From assembly GCA_902497065.1 (NCBI GenBank), contig CABVDH010000008.1, positions 1-64,000 of the forward strand: DNA of 64,000 nucleotides, written 5' to 3'. Origin of the DNA: an uncultured Collinsella sp. (GTDB lineage: Bacteria; Actinomycetota; Coriobacteriia; Coriobacteriales; Coriobacteriaceae). A program made the translations under genes and the position numbers. Below, in pieces: positions 33,442 through 41,615 of this stretch. Each line of letters starts with the position of its first letter. The stretch's first letter is position 1. The notes beneath the pieces were generated by a model. That model was not told the DNA's origin. It did no database searches and saw nothing but the letters and a program-made list of their open reading frames with translations.

Positions 33442-34441
33442 CGAAGCCGAGAACGTTGTGGCCGAGGTCATCGAGGAGCAGGACGCATCGAGCCTGACCG
33501 TGGCCTACAAGCCGTCCGTCATCGAGGCGAACTTTGACGCGCTCGAAGCCCACGTGCGCAAGACCGTCGAGGCCTACGATGGCGCGACCTACGACCTCAC
33601 CAAGAAGGAGAACATCGCAGAGGCCAAGCACGACCGCAGCTACCTCAACGGCCTCAAGAAGGAGATCGACGAGCGCCGCAAGGCCGTGAAGCGCGAGTAC
33701 AGCAAGCCGCTCGACGCCTTCGAGAAGCGCTGCAAGCAGATCACGGCCATCATCGACGAAGCCGCCGACAACATCAAGGCGCAGCTCGACCAGGCCGAGG
33801 AAGAGCGCAAGGCCCGCGCTTACGCCAAGTTGCAGGAGCACTACGAGGAGTTCGCCGGGCTTCTGGCCCCCGTCGTGCCCTACGAGCGCTTCCACGAGCC
33901 GCAGTGGCTCAACAAGACCTTCGGCGAGATCAAGGCTTACGAGGCGCTTGAGGCGAAGGTCTCCAAGCTGGCGGGCGACTGGGAAACGCTCAAGTCGCAG
34001 TTCGAGGGCGAGCCTTTCTATGCCGAGGCCGAGCGCGAGCTGTTCGCGACCCTCGACCTGGGCGCAGCGCTCACAGCGGCCCGCAAGGCGGCAGAAGAGG
34101 CCGCGCGCATTGCCGAGCTGAAAGCCGCCATGGAACCTGAACCAGAGCCGGAGGCCGCGCCCGAACCCGCCGGCAACTGGTATCCGGGCGGAAGCCCCAT
34201 GCAGGAGATCGGCGACGAGCCTATCGGCCCCGCGCCCATTGCCGCACCGGCGCCCGCGCCCGCACCAGTTGCCTCGCCGGAGCCCGTGTCGAGTGGTCCC
34301 GCAACCCCCTGCGTGATGCTCATCGACTCCGCCACGACCGACCAGATGCAGGCCATCGGGCGCTTCTGCGGGAGCATCGGCGTGAGCGGCGTGTTCAAGC
34401 GCGGCACCCTGCAGCAGGTCTATGAGCGCACGATCCGTTAG
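33434..34441 (+). CDS. DUF1351-domain phage protein
   Basis: 335 aa. N-terminal 230 residues form a long coiled coil with the DUF1351 features (YDLTKKENIAEAKHDRSYLNGLKKEIDERRKAVKREYSKPLD). Then an acidic proline-rich linker (about 235-280) and a small C-terminal domain (ATTDQMQAIGRFCGSIGV). DUF1351 proteins commonly sit beside phage recombination genes, as here beside ERF and SSB. Biochemical role unknown. Confidence 0.8.
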   Translation: MSNEAENVVAEVIEEQDASSLTVAYKPSVIEANFDALEAHVRKTVEAYDGATYDLTKKENIAEAKHDRSYLNGLKKEIDERRKAVKREYSKPLDAFEKRCKQITAIIDEAADNIKAQLDQAEEERKARAYAKLQEHYEEFAGLLAPVVPYERFHEPQWLNKTFGEIKAYEALEAKVSKLAGDWETLKSQFEGEPFYAEAERELFATLDLGAALTAARKAAEEAARIAELKAAMEPEPEPEAAPEPAGNWYPGGSPMQEIGDEPIGPAPIAAPAPAPAPVASPEPVSSGPATPCVMLIDSATTDQMQAIGRFCGSIGVSGVFKRGTLQQVYERTIR

Positions 34442-34450
34442 GAGCATCGA

Positions 34451-35017
34451 ATGGCAGACGACAAGCACATGACAATCGACCAGGCGGTGGCGCAGGTTCA
34501 GCGCTCCGTGGTCGTGCCGAAGGCGCGGTACAACGCGCACGGCAACTACTACTACCGCTCGATGGAGGACATCGTTGCCGCGCTCAAGGAGCCTTGCCGT
34601 GACGCGGGCGTGTTCTTCACCCTCAACGACTCCATCGAGCAGGTGGGCGACCGCTTCTACGTGAAGGCCACCTGCCTCGTGAAGTTCGAGGACGGCACGC
34701 CCGGCGAGATCGTCATTTGCGCCTACGCCCGCGAGCCGCTCGCCCAGAAGGGCATGAGCGAGACGCAGCTCACCGGCTCGGCGTCGAGCTACGCGCGCAA
34801 GTACGCGCTCTGCGGCATGTTCGACATCGACGGCACGAGCGACCCGGACTCCCTGAACGGCGTGGAAAAGCCCGAGAAGGAGCCGCCCGTGCAGGGGCCG
34901 TTCGACGCCAAGTGCAAGGCCTGCGGCACCGCCTACCGCTTCAACAGCCGCGAGCAGTACGAGCAGTTCATCCAGAACCCCGGTTGCTGCGCGACCCCGA
35001 CGTGGACGGTCTTGTAG
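34451..35017 (+). CDS. ERF-family single-strand annealing protein
   Basis: 188 aa. Typical ERF core: NAHGNYYYRSMEDIVAALKEPCRDAGV and SSYARKYALCGMFDIDG. Anneals complementary single strands in phage recombination. The C-terminus carries a four-cysteine pattern (CKACGTAYRF...GCCATP) that may bind zinc. Works with the SSB gene two places downstream. Confidence 0.9.
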   Translation: MADDKHMTIDQAVAQVQRSVVVPKARYNAHGNYYYRSMEDIVAALKEPCRDAGVFFTLNDSIEQVGDRFYVKATCLVKFEDGTPGEIVICAYAREPLAQKGMSETQLTGSASSYARKYALCGMFDIDGTSDPDSLNGVEKPEKEPPVQGPFDAKCKACGTAYRFNSREQYEQFIQNPGCCATPTWTVL

Positions 35018-35020
35018 GCC

Positions 35021-35374
35021 ATGCAAGACCTGTACGGAGAGCGCGAGCAGCTTTTCGACCAGCTCATGCAGGAGCTTGAGGCCCTGCGCAGGACTGGCCA
35101 GCAGTACGCCGAGAACGAGGCCGAGTACCGCAAGGCGCTGCGCATAGCCATCTTGGAGGAGCGTTCCAAGGGCACGCCGGTCACCGTGATAAGCGACCTG
35201 TGCCGGGGACGCCCCGACATAGCCGAGAAGAAGCAGCTGCGCGACTGCGCCGAAGCGCTCTACAAGGCCTCGAGCGAGGCAATCATGGCAATCAAGTTGA
35301 GGATCAAGACCGTTGACGCCGACATCCAGAGGACGTGGACGAGCGGCGGCACCGGAGAAGGGAGCTTTTTGTGA
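35021..35374 (+). CDS. Coiled-coil phage protein
   Basis: 117 aa, helical with heptad-like spacing (ELEALRRTGQQYAENEAEYRKALRIA). Often such genes lie between ERF and SSB in phages; no enzymatic motif. The end overlaps the SSB start. Confidence 0.65.
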   Translation: MQDLYGEREQLFDQLMQELEALRRTGQQYAENEAEYRKALRIAILEERSKGTPVTVISDLCRGRPDIAEKKQLRDCAEALYKASSEAIMAIKLRIKTVDADIQRTWTSGGTGEGSFL

Positions 35375-36006
35375 GCATCAACCGAGTGAACATTACGGGC
35401 AACCTGACGCGAGACCCCGAGCTTCGCAGCACGGCGGGCGGCATGGCGGTTCTCGGTTTCGGCGTTGCGGTCAACGACCGCCGAAAGAACCAGCAGACGG
35501 GCCAGTGGGAGGATTACCCGAATTTCGTCGACTGCACGATGTTCGGCAACCGCGCCGAGGCCCTGAGCCGCATCCTGCGCAAGGGCATGAAGGTGGCCAT
35601 CGAGGGCAAGCTGCGCTACAGCTCGTGGGAGGACAAGAACGGCGGCGGGAGGCGCTTGAAGCTCGAAGTCATCCCCGACGAGGTGGAGCTTCTGAGCCAG
35701 AACCCCAACGCCCAGCAGGGCCAGCCGCAGCAGTACGCGCCGCAGGGCTACCAACCGCAGGCCTACGCGCCCCAGCAGGCACCGCAGCAGGCGTACCAGC
35801 CGCAGCAAGCACCGCAACAGCAGGCACCCCAGTGGAACGCTCAGCAGGCCTACCAGAACCCGCCTGCCGCCCCGCAGCCGCGCCAGCAAGCACCAGCGCC
35901 CGCGCCGCAGTACGCGCCCCAGCAGACACCGCAGGCCCCGCAGCAAGCGCCCCAGCAGCCCGTGCAGCAGTCGATGGACGTGTACGACGACGACATTCCC
36001 TTTTAG
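35371..36006 (+). CDS. ssb: Single-stranded DNA-binding protein
   Basis: 211 aa from a GTG at 35371 (GTGA overlap). OB-fold residues 1-110 (INRVNITGNLTRDPELRSTAGG; NFVDCTMFGNRAEAL). Then about 90 residues rich in Gln, Pro and Ala, and the acidic tip DDDIPF that recruits partner proteins. The linker is longer than in host SSB. Confidence 0.93.
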   Translation: MSINRVNITGNLTRDPELRSTAGGMAVLGFGVAVNDRRKNQQTGQWEDYPNFVDCTMFGNRAEALSRILRKGMKVAIEGKLRYSSWEDKNGGGRRLKLEVIPDEVELLSQNPNAQQGQPQQYAPQGYQPQAYAPQQAPQQAYQPQQAPQQQAPQWNAQQAYQNPPAAPQPRQQAPAPAPQYAPQQTPQAPQQAPQQPVQQSMDVYDDDIPF

Positions 36007-36019
36007 GGGTGACGGCGGC

Positions 36020-36673
36020 GTGCAAGTCCTGGACTCGCTCATCGACGGGCCGCTTAGGCTTCGCAACCGCAGGGAGGGCGACGAGCTTATAGGCATGATC
36101 GTCCGGTACCTGCGCACGGGCGAGGAACCCGAGCCGCGCACCGACACCCAGGAAGCGGTGCTAACGGCCATACGGCCCGTCATGGAAACCTCCCGCTCGC
36201 GCATCGTGGCGGGAGGCAACGGCGGCAAATCGTCAAGCAACGACGCAAGCAAAGCCGAAAGCAAACGGCCAAGCAAAACGGGAAGCAAACCGCAAAGCAA
36301 AAGCGGAAGCAAAACGTCAAGCGAGCTGGCAAGCAAAGCCGAAAGCAAACGGCCAAGCGAAGAGGAAGAGGAAGTAGGAAGAGGAATTAAGGAAGAGGGA
36401 AAAGCGAGTGCGGCGCGTTTCCGCGCCCCCTCTCCCGAAGAGGTAGCCGAGTACGCAGCCGCCTATGCGGCGTCCAAGGGCATCGACCTCGCCTCGACCG
36501 ACTTCGACCCAGAGCGGTTCGTCGACTTCTACGCCCAGAAGGGCTGGATGGTCGGCAAATCGCGAATGAAGGATTGGAAGGCCTCTGTGCGCAACTGGGT
36601 GCGCACCTCGAAGCCGATACGCGAGACGAAGCAGGAGGTGAGCGAAGGTGACGACTTTTCCCAGTACGACTGA
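36020..36673 (+). CDS. Phage replication protein with internal iteron-like repeats
   Basis: 217 aa from a GTG at 36020. N-terminal domain (about 1-65) resembles phage replisome organisers (DELIGMIVRYLRTGEEP). Residues about 76-115 are (Ser-Lys-x-x) repeats. The C-terminal domain (about 135-200: FDPERFVDFYAQKGWMVGKSRMKDWKASVRNWV) matches the DnaT-like/DnaB-loader-associated end of phage initiators. It precedes a DnaC-like gene, the usual pairing. The repeat region may also be the origin. Confidence 0.75.
   Translation: MQVLDSLIDGPLRLRNRREGDELIGMIVRYLRTGEEPEPRTDTQEAVLTAIRPVMETSRSRIVAGGNGGKSSSNDASKAESKRPSKTGSKPQSKSGSKTSSELASKAESKRPSEEEEEVGRGIKEEGKASAARFRAPSPEEVAEYAAAYAASKGIDLASTDFDPERFVDFYAQKGWMVGKSRMKDWKASVRNWVRTSKPIRETKQEVSEGDDFSQYD
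36247..36366. repeat. Ten 12-bp iteron-like repeats, candidate replication origin
   Basis: Units start at 36247, 36259, 36271, 36283, 36295, 36307, 36319, 36331, 36343 and 36355. All begin AAGC; eight begin AAGCAAA. Period is exactly 12. Units 1-2 and 8-9 are identical pairs. Lambda keeps its origin iterons inside gene O in the same way. Confidence 0.7.
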
Positions 36674-37364
36674 GTGCCCGCATTGCGGGGCCGTGCTCAA
36701 CGCGCGGTACGCCCAGCTGGGCCTCAAGCGCCTGTTCTGCGGTTACGAGTCGTGCGGCTGCGAAGGGGCCGTCGCCGAGCGCGCTGCCATAGCGGCGCAA
36801 GAGCAGGCTGAGGCCGAGAAGGCCGTCGCCGAGAAGCGCAGGCGCTCGCTTGTGCGCTGCGGCGTGCCCGAGCGCTACCTGGGGCTTGACCACCCCATGG
36901 CCGACGAGCTTGCGCTTGCCATGGAGGACGGTCAATGGCTCTACCTGTGGGGCGACGTCGGCACCCGCAAGACGACCTGCGCCGCAGCCGTGGCCATGCG
37001 CTTGCACGACCGGGGCAAGTCGCCGCTCATGGTGCCGATGTACCGCGTGCTCGACGAGATTCAGCGCAGCTTCCACGACGGCGGTGACCCCTTGAAGCGC
37101 TATGCCGAAGCGGGCTACCTGCTCATCGACGACTTGGGCAAGCGTAGGCCCACGGGCTTCGTGCTCGACAGCCTGTTCCAGCTCATCGACCAGCGCTACT
37201 CGGCGATGCGCCCCACGCTGGTCACCACGCAGTACAGGCCCAGCGACCTCGTGCGCAGGCTCGCCGAGCAGGGCGACGCCGACACGGCCAAGGCCATCGT
37301 GTCGCGGCTGCGCCACGGGGCAAGGGTGGTCGAGTTCGACGGCCCGGACAGGAGGCTCGCATGA
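36648..37364 (+). CDS. DnaC-like helicase-loader ATPase
   Basis: 238 aa, GTG start overlapping the replication gene. N-terminal zinc finger (CPHCG...CGYESCGC), then an AAA+ domain with Walker A GDVGTRKTT at about 103-111, Walker B LLIDDLG and sensor LVTTQY. The Walker A has Arg where the consensus has Gly (GxxGxGKT). Loads the replicative helicase at the phage origin. Confidence 0.85.
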   Translation: MTTFPSTTECPHCGAVLNARYAQLGLKRLFCGYESCGCEGAVAERAAIAAQEQAEAEKAVAEKRRRSLVRCGVPERYLGLDHPMADELALAMEDGQWLYLWGDVGTRKTTCAAAVAMRLHDRGKSPLMVPMYRVLDEIQRSFHDGGDPLKRYAEAGYLLIDDLGKRRPTGFVLDSLFQLIDQRYSAMRPTLVTTQYRPSDLVRRLAEQGDADTAKAIVSRLRHGARVVEFDGPDRRLA

Positions 37365-37816
37365 TCCTGCAAGCAAGCCAGCTGCGCGGCTGGCCGAAGG
37401 AGCGCGCCGAGCTTTACGGAAAGCCACACCTCGGGGCGCGCTACACGGGCAAGCGGTCGTACGAGCTTCTGCAAGACCGCTGCTGCGTCTGCGGCAGGCG
37501 CGCACAGAGCTGCCACCACGTGGCGCACCGAAGCTGGGGGCTTGAGTTCGAGCTTGTCACGCCGAACGGCACGTGGAGCCTGCGAAGCCCGCTGTTCGCC
37601 CTGTGCGGCAGCGGCACGACCGGGTGCCACAACCAGTTCCACGGCGGCGCGGGCCTCAGGGCCGAGTGGCGCTGGCGCTCCAAGGTGTACGAGGAGGCCT
37701 GGTGGACGGGCCAACTGCTGGAAGTCTACGAGCCGCACCACCCGGGGCTGTACGAGTACGGCTATTGGGCGATAACCGACGAACACGGAAACGAAATGAT
37801 CCGAGAAGGGAAATGA
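37361..37816 (+). CDS. HNH-like zinc-binding protein
   Basis: 151 aa. Cysteines and histidines in HNH order: CCVCGRRAQSCHHVAHR, then LFALCGSGTTGCHNQFHGG. This resembles the NinG/HNH recombination nucleases seen beside phage replication genes. The overlap with the loader gene (ATGA) supports co-translation. Confidence 0.7.
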   Translation: MILQASQLRGWPKERAELYGKPHLGARYTGKRSYELLQDRCCVCGRRAQSCHHVAHRSWGLEFELVTPNGTWSLRSPLFALCGSGTTGCHNQFHGGAGLRAEWRWRSKVYEEAWWTGQLLEVYEPHHPGLYEYGYWAITDEHGNEMIREGK

Positions 37817-38196
37817 CCATGGAGATCAAGACTTGCGAGCAGTACGTGCTCGCACAGCTGTTCGACCAGCAGGACGAGAACGACATGCTCAACCGCGAGC
37901 TGAAGTACCGCGACGAGCGCATCGACGAGCTGACCGGGCAGATTAATGCCATCGAGGCGGCGCACGGCTCGCCGATGCAGGAAGCCATCCGCAAGGCCGG
38001 GCGCGATGCGCTCATGAGCCACTGCACGGGATACGCGTGCGAGGTGACCGACGGCGAGACGTTCGAGGACTGGTGCCTTGAGAATGTGCTCAAGTACTAC
38101 CTGCCCGAGGGCATCAGCGTGCTTGCGTTCATCAAGGAGTTCGAGCCTGAGCTTCGCGCGAAGTACGACAAGCAGGCTGCCGAGGCGCGCGAATGA
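37813..38196 (+). CDS. Phage hypothetical protein with coiled coil
   Basis: 127 aa from ATG 37813 (ATGA overlap; a second ATG at 37819 is possible). N-terminal coiled coil (ENDMLNRELKYRDERIDELTGQINAIE), then a compact helical C-terminal domain. Family unknown. Confidence 0.6.
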   Translation: MTMEIKTCEQYVLAQLFDQQDENDMLNRELKYRDERIDELTGQINAIEAAHGSPMQEAIRKAGRDALMSHCTGYACEVTDGETFEDWCLENVLKYYLPEGISVLAFIKEFEPELRAKYDKQAAEARE

Positions 38197-38405
38197 TACG
38201 CATCTACGAGCGCTCGCTCTGCCAGAGCTACGCAAGCGCCCGCCGGCAGGGAATCGTGGTAGCCACCACGGGCACAGAGGAAGAGGCGCTTTCCATCGTC
38301 GAGGCCCTGACCGACGACAGCTACCAGTGCTTCGCGCTGCTGGAAGACGGCACCGTGCTCGACACGCGGGGCCGCTTCCCCTGCTGCCTGGAGGTGGGCG
38401 CATGA
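38193..38405 (+). CDS. Small phage protein
   Basis: 70 aa between ATGA overlaps on both sides. Alpha/beta pattern (GIVVATTGTEEEALSIVEAL). No family recognised. Confidence 0.55.
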   Translation: MIRIYERSLCQSYASARRQGIVVATTGTEEEALSIVEALTDDSYQCFALLEDGTVLDTRGRFPCCLEVGA

Positions 38406-38593
38406 GGGAAACGATAACGCGCTGCGACATGTGCGGCAGGCAGATAACCGGCAACGCCAAGCTCGAAGCCAACACGGGGACGTTCTTCCGCAAGTGCTGG
38501 CATGAGGATGCGTTCGACCTGTGCGCACCCTGCGCCGACAAGGTGCAGAAGTTCATCCACGGCAGAGAGGAAGACGATGGCGACCGAGATTAA
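38402..38593 (+). CDS. Small zinc-binding phage protein
   Basis: 63 aa. Two CxxC pairs (CDMCG; CAPC) that should form a treble-clef or ribbon. Overlaps both neighbours, which supports it as real. Confidence 0.65.
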   Translation: MRETITRCDMCGRQITGNAKLEANTGTFFRKCWHEDAFDLCAPCADKVQKFIHGREEDDGDRD

Positions 38594-38927
38594 CCCGCTC
38601 ATCATCCCGTTCGACCCGCTTTGGGTCACCACCAGCAAGCGCGAGTACCGCGAGGCCGTGCGCAGGATGGGCGAAGAGCCTGGCGACACCGACGGCAAGG
38701 ACGGCCTCACCAGCTGCATTCCCGGCAAGGGCTGCGTGATATGGATCAGCCGCAAGGTCAAGGGCGGCGACCTGTACGCGCTGGCTGCCCACGAGGCAAC
38801 GCACGCGGCCTGCGACATGCTGGCAAGCATCGGCGAGGAGTCGCCCGCCGCCGAGGAGCTGGCCTACATGGTGCAGTCCATCACGGCGGGAATCATCATC
38901 GCCTGCGAGGAGCGCAGCGATGGCTAA
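38577..38927 (+). CDS. Zincin-like metallopeptidase-fold phage protein
   Basis: 116 aa. Contains HEATH (HExxH) at about 73-77, followed by an acidic residue in EELAYMVQSIT, as in minimal zincins; the active-site triad looks complete. Such short HExxH proteins recur in phage early regions. Target unknown. Confidence 0.65.
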   Translation: MATEINPLIIPFDPLWVTTSKREYREAVRRMGEEPGDTDGKDGLTSCIPGKGCVIWISRKVKGGDLYALAAHEATHAACDMLASIGEESPAAEELAYMVQSITAGIIIACEERSDG

Positions 38928-39147
38928 CGCGAAGGTGTTGCAGAAAACGCAACTGCTGCGCCTGCTGGTCAACGAGCTTTGCGACAACATCGAGGCCCGA
39001 GAGGCTAGCGAGTCGTGCCTGCACACCTACGGAAGCCTCAGCTATGGCCTGGAAGACGGGCAGGGCAAGACCCAGATACAGAACGACATACGCAGGTGCA
39101 GGAGAACGCTCCTCGACCTGTGGAAGCTGATAGGAAAGGAACTTTAA
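38920..39147 (+). CDS. Small helical phage protein
   Basis: 75 aa, two predicted helices, overlapping the previous gene by eight bases. Basic C-terminus (RRCRRTLLDLWKLIGKEL). Unknown family. Confidence 0.6.
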   Translation: MANAKVLQKTQLLRLLVNELCDNIEAREASESCLHTYGSLSYGLEDGQGKTQIQNDIRRCRRTLLDLWKLIGKEL

Positions 39148-39149
39148 CG

Positions 39150-39497
39150 ATGACTGAGAACAAAAACGAAACCGTCAAGAAGGCCATGATCTCCCAGCCC
39201 ATGGCGGGCAAGACCGACGAGGAGATCGTGGCCACGCGCGACCTCGCCGTGGCGAAGCTGCGCCAGATGGGCTACGAGGTCGTGAACACCCTATTCACCG
39301 ACGAGTGGTACAGCGACGAGGCCATGAAGGAGCGCGGCGTGGTGCAGGTTCCGCTGTGCTTCCTCGCGAAGTCGCTTGAGAACATGAGCCTTTGCCATGT
39401 GGCCTACTTTTGCAAGGGCTGGGAAGACGCCCGAGGCTGCAAGATCGAGCACGACGCCGCTACCGCATACGGGTTGGAGGTGCTTTATGAGGAGTAG
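39150..39497 (+). CDS. DUF4406 protein (deoxyribosyltransferase-like)
   Basis: 115 aa. KKAMISQPMAGKTDEEI and CKGWEDARGCKIEHDAATAYG are DUF4406 signatures. The family is related to nucleoside 2-deoxyribosyltransferases and may act in nucleotide metabolism. RBS AAAGGA upstream. Confidence 0.8.
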   Translation: MTENKNETVKKAMISQPMAGKTDEEIVATRDLAVAKLRQMGYEVVNTLFTDEWYSDEAMKERGVVQVPLCFLAKSLENMSLCHVAYFCKGWEDARGCKIEHDAATAYGLEVLYEE

Positions 39498-39705
39498 CGA
39501 GTTCTCCGCCGAGGCAGTCCGCATGACGGTGGATGCCGTGAAGGCATTGGCCGAGTGCTTCGCGCGGGTGTTCCGCCAAACGGTGAAGGCGATACGCAAG
39601 CTGGCAAAGCGTCTCGATCCGAGATGGCAGCGCCGCTATCGCCGCGCGCTAGCGCGATCGCGCTGCAACAACCTGTACCTAAAGAGCATCGGGCGATGCA
39701 GATGA
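39487..39705 (+). CDS. Basic helical phage protein
   Basis: 72 aa, overlapping the DUF4406 gene by 11 bases. Strongly basic (VKAIRKLAKRLDPRWQRRYRRALARSRC). Possibly nucleic-acid-binding; no family seen. Confidence 0.5.
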   Translation: MRSSEFSAEAVRMTVDAVKALAECFARVFRQTVKAIRKLAKRLDPRWQRRYRRALARSRCNNLYLKSIGRCR

Positions 39706-40511
39706 AGTACGTATCGCTTTTCAGCGGGATAGAAGCCGCCACGGTCGCGTGGGAACCGCTCGGATGGGAGCCGCTGTGCTTCGCGGAGTTCGATGAGTTC
39801 CCCAGTGCCGTTCTCGCCGAGCGTTATCCCAACGTGCCGAACGTCGGTGACGTGACGAAGGTTAAGTGGAAGAAGTATCGCGGCAAGTGCGATCTGGTCG
39901 TGGGAGGCAGCCCGTGCCAGTCGTTCTCGATCGCGGGAAAACGGGAGGGGTTGCAAGGTGAATCAGGCCTCATGTTTGAGTACATTCGCGCAATACGCGA
40001 GATACGTCCTCGATGGTTTCTTTGGGAAAACGTCCCCGGAGCGCTCTCAAGCGGAAGTGGGGAGGCTTTCAGACAGCTCTTGTCCGAAATGGACAAACTC
40101 GGGTACGGCCTGGCGTGGCGGGTACTTGATGCGCAGTTCTTCGGAGTGGCCCAAAGACGGCGCCGTCTCTTTCTTGTCGGACGCCTTGGAGCCTGCCCCC
40201 CCATCGGCGTACTTGTTGAGCCAGAAAGCCTGCGCGGGCGTTCTTCGACGGGCGCGGAAGAGAGGGCGCGGCTTGCCGCCGAGGCTAGAAGCTGCACTCG
40301 AAGCGCAGGCTTCAAGTACCACCAGGGAAGCGGGGCCGGCGGAATAGGCTACGAGGAAGAGGTGTCACCGACCTGCACTGCCGACTGGCACAACCCGGCC
40401 GTTCTGACCGAGCCGATAGCGATGGCCGACCTCAACGCCAACACGGCCATCGACGAGAACATGGTCGGAACCCTCAAGGTCGGGGGCGATGCGCCCACGG
40501 TGTGCGTATGA
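39702..40511 (+). CDS. C5-cytosine DNA methyltransferase, N-terminal part
   Basis: 269 aa from ATG 39702 (ATGA overlap; ATG 39696 is an alternative). Motifs I (LFSGIEAATVAWEPLG), IV (GGSPCQSFSIAGKREGL, catalytic Cys), VI (FLWENVPG) and VIII (QRRRRLFLVG) are in order, followed by a target-recognition region. Motifs IX and X are missing and are found in the next gene in another frame. The reading stops at TGA 40509-40511 with ATG 40508 overlapping. It modifies phage or host DNA, possibly against restriction. Confidence 0.85.
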   Translation: MKYVSLFSGIEAATVAWEPLGWEPLCFAEFDEFPSAVLAERYPNVPNVGDVTKVKWKKYRGKCDLVVGGSPCQSFSIAGKREGLQGESGLMFEYIRAIREIRPRWFLWENVPGALSSGSGEAFRQLLSEMDKLGYGLAWRVLDAQFFGVAQRRRRLFLVGRLGACPPIGVLVEPESLRGRSSTGAEERARLAAEARSCTRSAGFKYHQGSGAGGIGYEEEVSPTCTADWHNPAVLTEPIAMADLNANTAIDENMVGTLKVGGDAPTVCV

Positions 40512-40846
40512 GCGCCTGCACCCTCGTAGTCCGCTGCGGCTGCGCAGGGGGGGGCAAAGGAGCGCTGGTGAGCGACGATGTGTCGCTCACCCTCTCTACC
40601 GCCAACACACAAACGCTTTTCGCCGACGAGGGAGAAACCATGATCGTCAGAAGACTCACGCCTTTGGAGTGCGAACGGCTCCAAGGCTTCCCAGACAACC
40701 ACACGCGGATACCGTACAGGGGCAAACCCGCCGATGAGTGCCCCGACGGCCCGCGATACAAGGCCATAGGCAACTCGATGGCCGTTCCGGTCATGCGCTG
40801 GATCGGCAAGAGGATCGCCATGGCGGACAAGGAAGAACCGAAATGA
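40508..40846 (+). CDS. C5-cytosine DNA methyltransferase, C-terminal part
   Basis: 112 aa from ATG 40508, one base ahead of the previous stop. Carries the Gly-rich CAGGGKGALV loop, motif IX (VRRLTPLECERLQGFPDN) and motif X (RYKAIGNSMAVPVM). With the upstream gene it reconstitutes a full enzyme, either as two subunits (as in M.AquI-type split enzymes) or as one frameshifted gene. A run of eight G at 40547-40554 is a slippage hotspot. Confidence 0.8.
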   Translation: MSACTLVVRCGCAGGGKGALVSDDVSLTLSTANTQTLFADEGETMIVRRLTPLECERLQGFPDNHTRIPYRGKPADECPDGPRYKAIGNSMAVPVMRWIGKRIAMADKEEPK

Positions 40847-41076
40847 CCGACCAATACGTATTCAACCCCGACATACACGACGAGTGGAAGCCGCCTGCGC
40901 ACCGCTGCGAGAACTGCGCCCACCACGAGCACGACGTTGTGCCGATCGTTCATTTCGACGTGGACGGCAACGAGGTCGGCAGCACTACCGGCACGCGCTG
41001 CTACTGCAATCACGGCGGCAAACACTTCGTGACGGGCGACAACAACCACTGCGACTACTGGGAGGAGGCGCGATGA
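40843..41076 (+). CDS. Small Cys/His-rich phage protein
   Basis: 77 aa, ATGA overlap on both sides. CENCAHHEHD and CYCNHGGKHF...CDYW suggest zinc binding. Family unknown. Confidence 0.6.
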   Translation: MTDQYVFNPDIHDEWKPPAHRCENCAHHEHDVVPIVHFDVDGNEVGSTTGTRCYCNHGGKHFVTGDNNHCDYWEEAR

Positions 41077-41429
41077 GCTACGACATACGCCTGTGCGACC
41101 CCCTGACGCACGAGGCGCTGCAAACCGACGTGCCTCACGACATGCGTGGCGGCACCTACGCCATGGGCGGCACTACCGGTCTCTGGCTGAACGTCACCTA
41201 CAACTACGGCAAGCACTACTACCGCGTGCTCGGCGACAAGGGCATCCGCACCATCTACGGCATGACGGGCGCGGAGTCCATCCCCGTGCTCGAAGCGGCA
41301 GCGGCCAAGCTGTCCGACGAGGTTTCGGACGACTACTGGGAGGCCACCGAGGGCAACGCCAAGCGCCCGCTGCTTCAGCTGGCGGCGATGGCCCGCATGC
41401 GCCCAGACGGCGTTTGGGACGGTGACTGA
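41073..41429 (+). CDS. Phage hypothetical protein
   Basis: 118 aa with GGAGGAGG upstream. Aromatic-rich centre (LWLNVTYNYGKHYYRVLG). No family recognised; conserved-looking, no membrane segment. Confidence 0.6.
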   Translation: MSYDIRLCDPLTHEALQTDVPHDMRGGTYAMGGTTGLWLNVTYNYGKHYYRVLGDKGIRTIYGMTGAESIPVLEAAAAKLSDEVSDDYWEATEGNAKRPLLQLAAMARMRPDGVWDGD

Positions 41430-41431
41430 CG

Positions 41432-41611
41432 ATGGCGAGGGTGATCGCGACGCGGGAGGTGCTGAAAAACTGCTCGACATGCCTTTACGGGAAGTTCTAC
41501 GGCTGCAGCCATGCCGACCGCCAGAAGGATTGGACGTACTACCGCTTTTGGCAAGGCCTGAAGCCCTGCCCGAGCTGGTGGCTTGACCAGAACCGGTTCG
41601 AGAGGGCGTGA
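41432..41611 (+). CDS. Small Cys-rich phage protein
   Basis: 59 aa, ATG 41432, stop 41609-41611. Two CxxC-like pairs (NCSTCLYGKFYGC; LKPCPSWW). Same style as the next gene and 40843; could bind zinc. The start is two bases after the previous stop. Confidence 0.6.
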   Translation: MARVIATREVLKNCSTCLYGKFYGCSHADRQKDWTYYRFWQGLKPCPSWWLDQNRFERA

Positions 41612-41615
41612 TGAA

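Noticed and set aside
36247..36366. Short regular repeats taken as a CRISPR array
   Set aside because: Units are 12 bp with no spacers and lie inside a coding frame; no cas genes nearby.
39958..40347. Plus-strand frame inside the methyltransferase gene
   Set aside because: Overlaps catalytic motifs in the true frame; no recognisable content.
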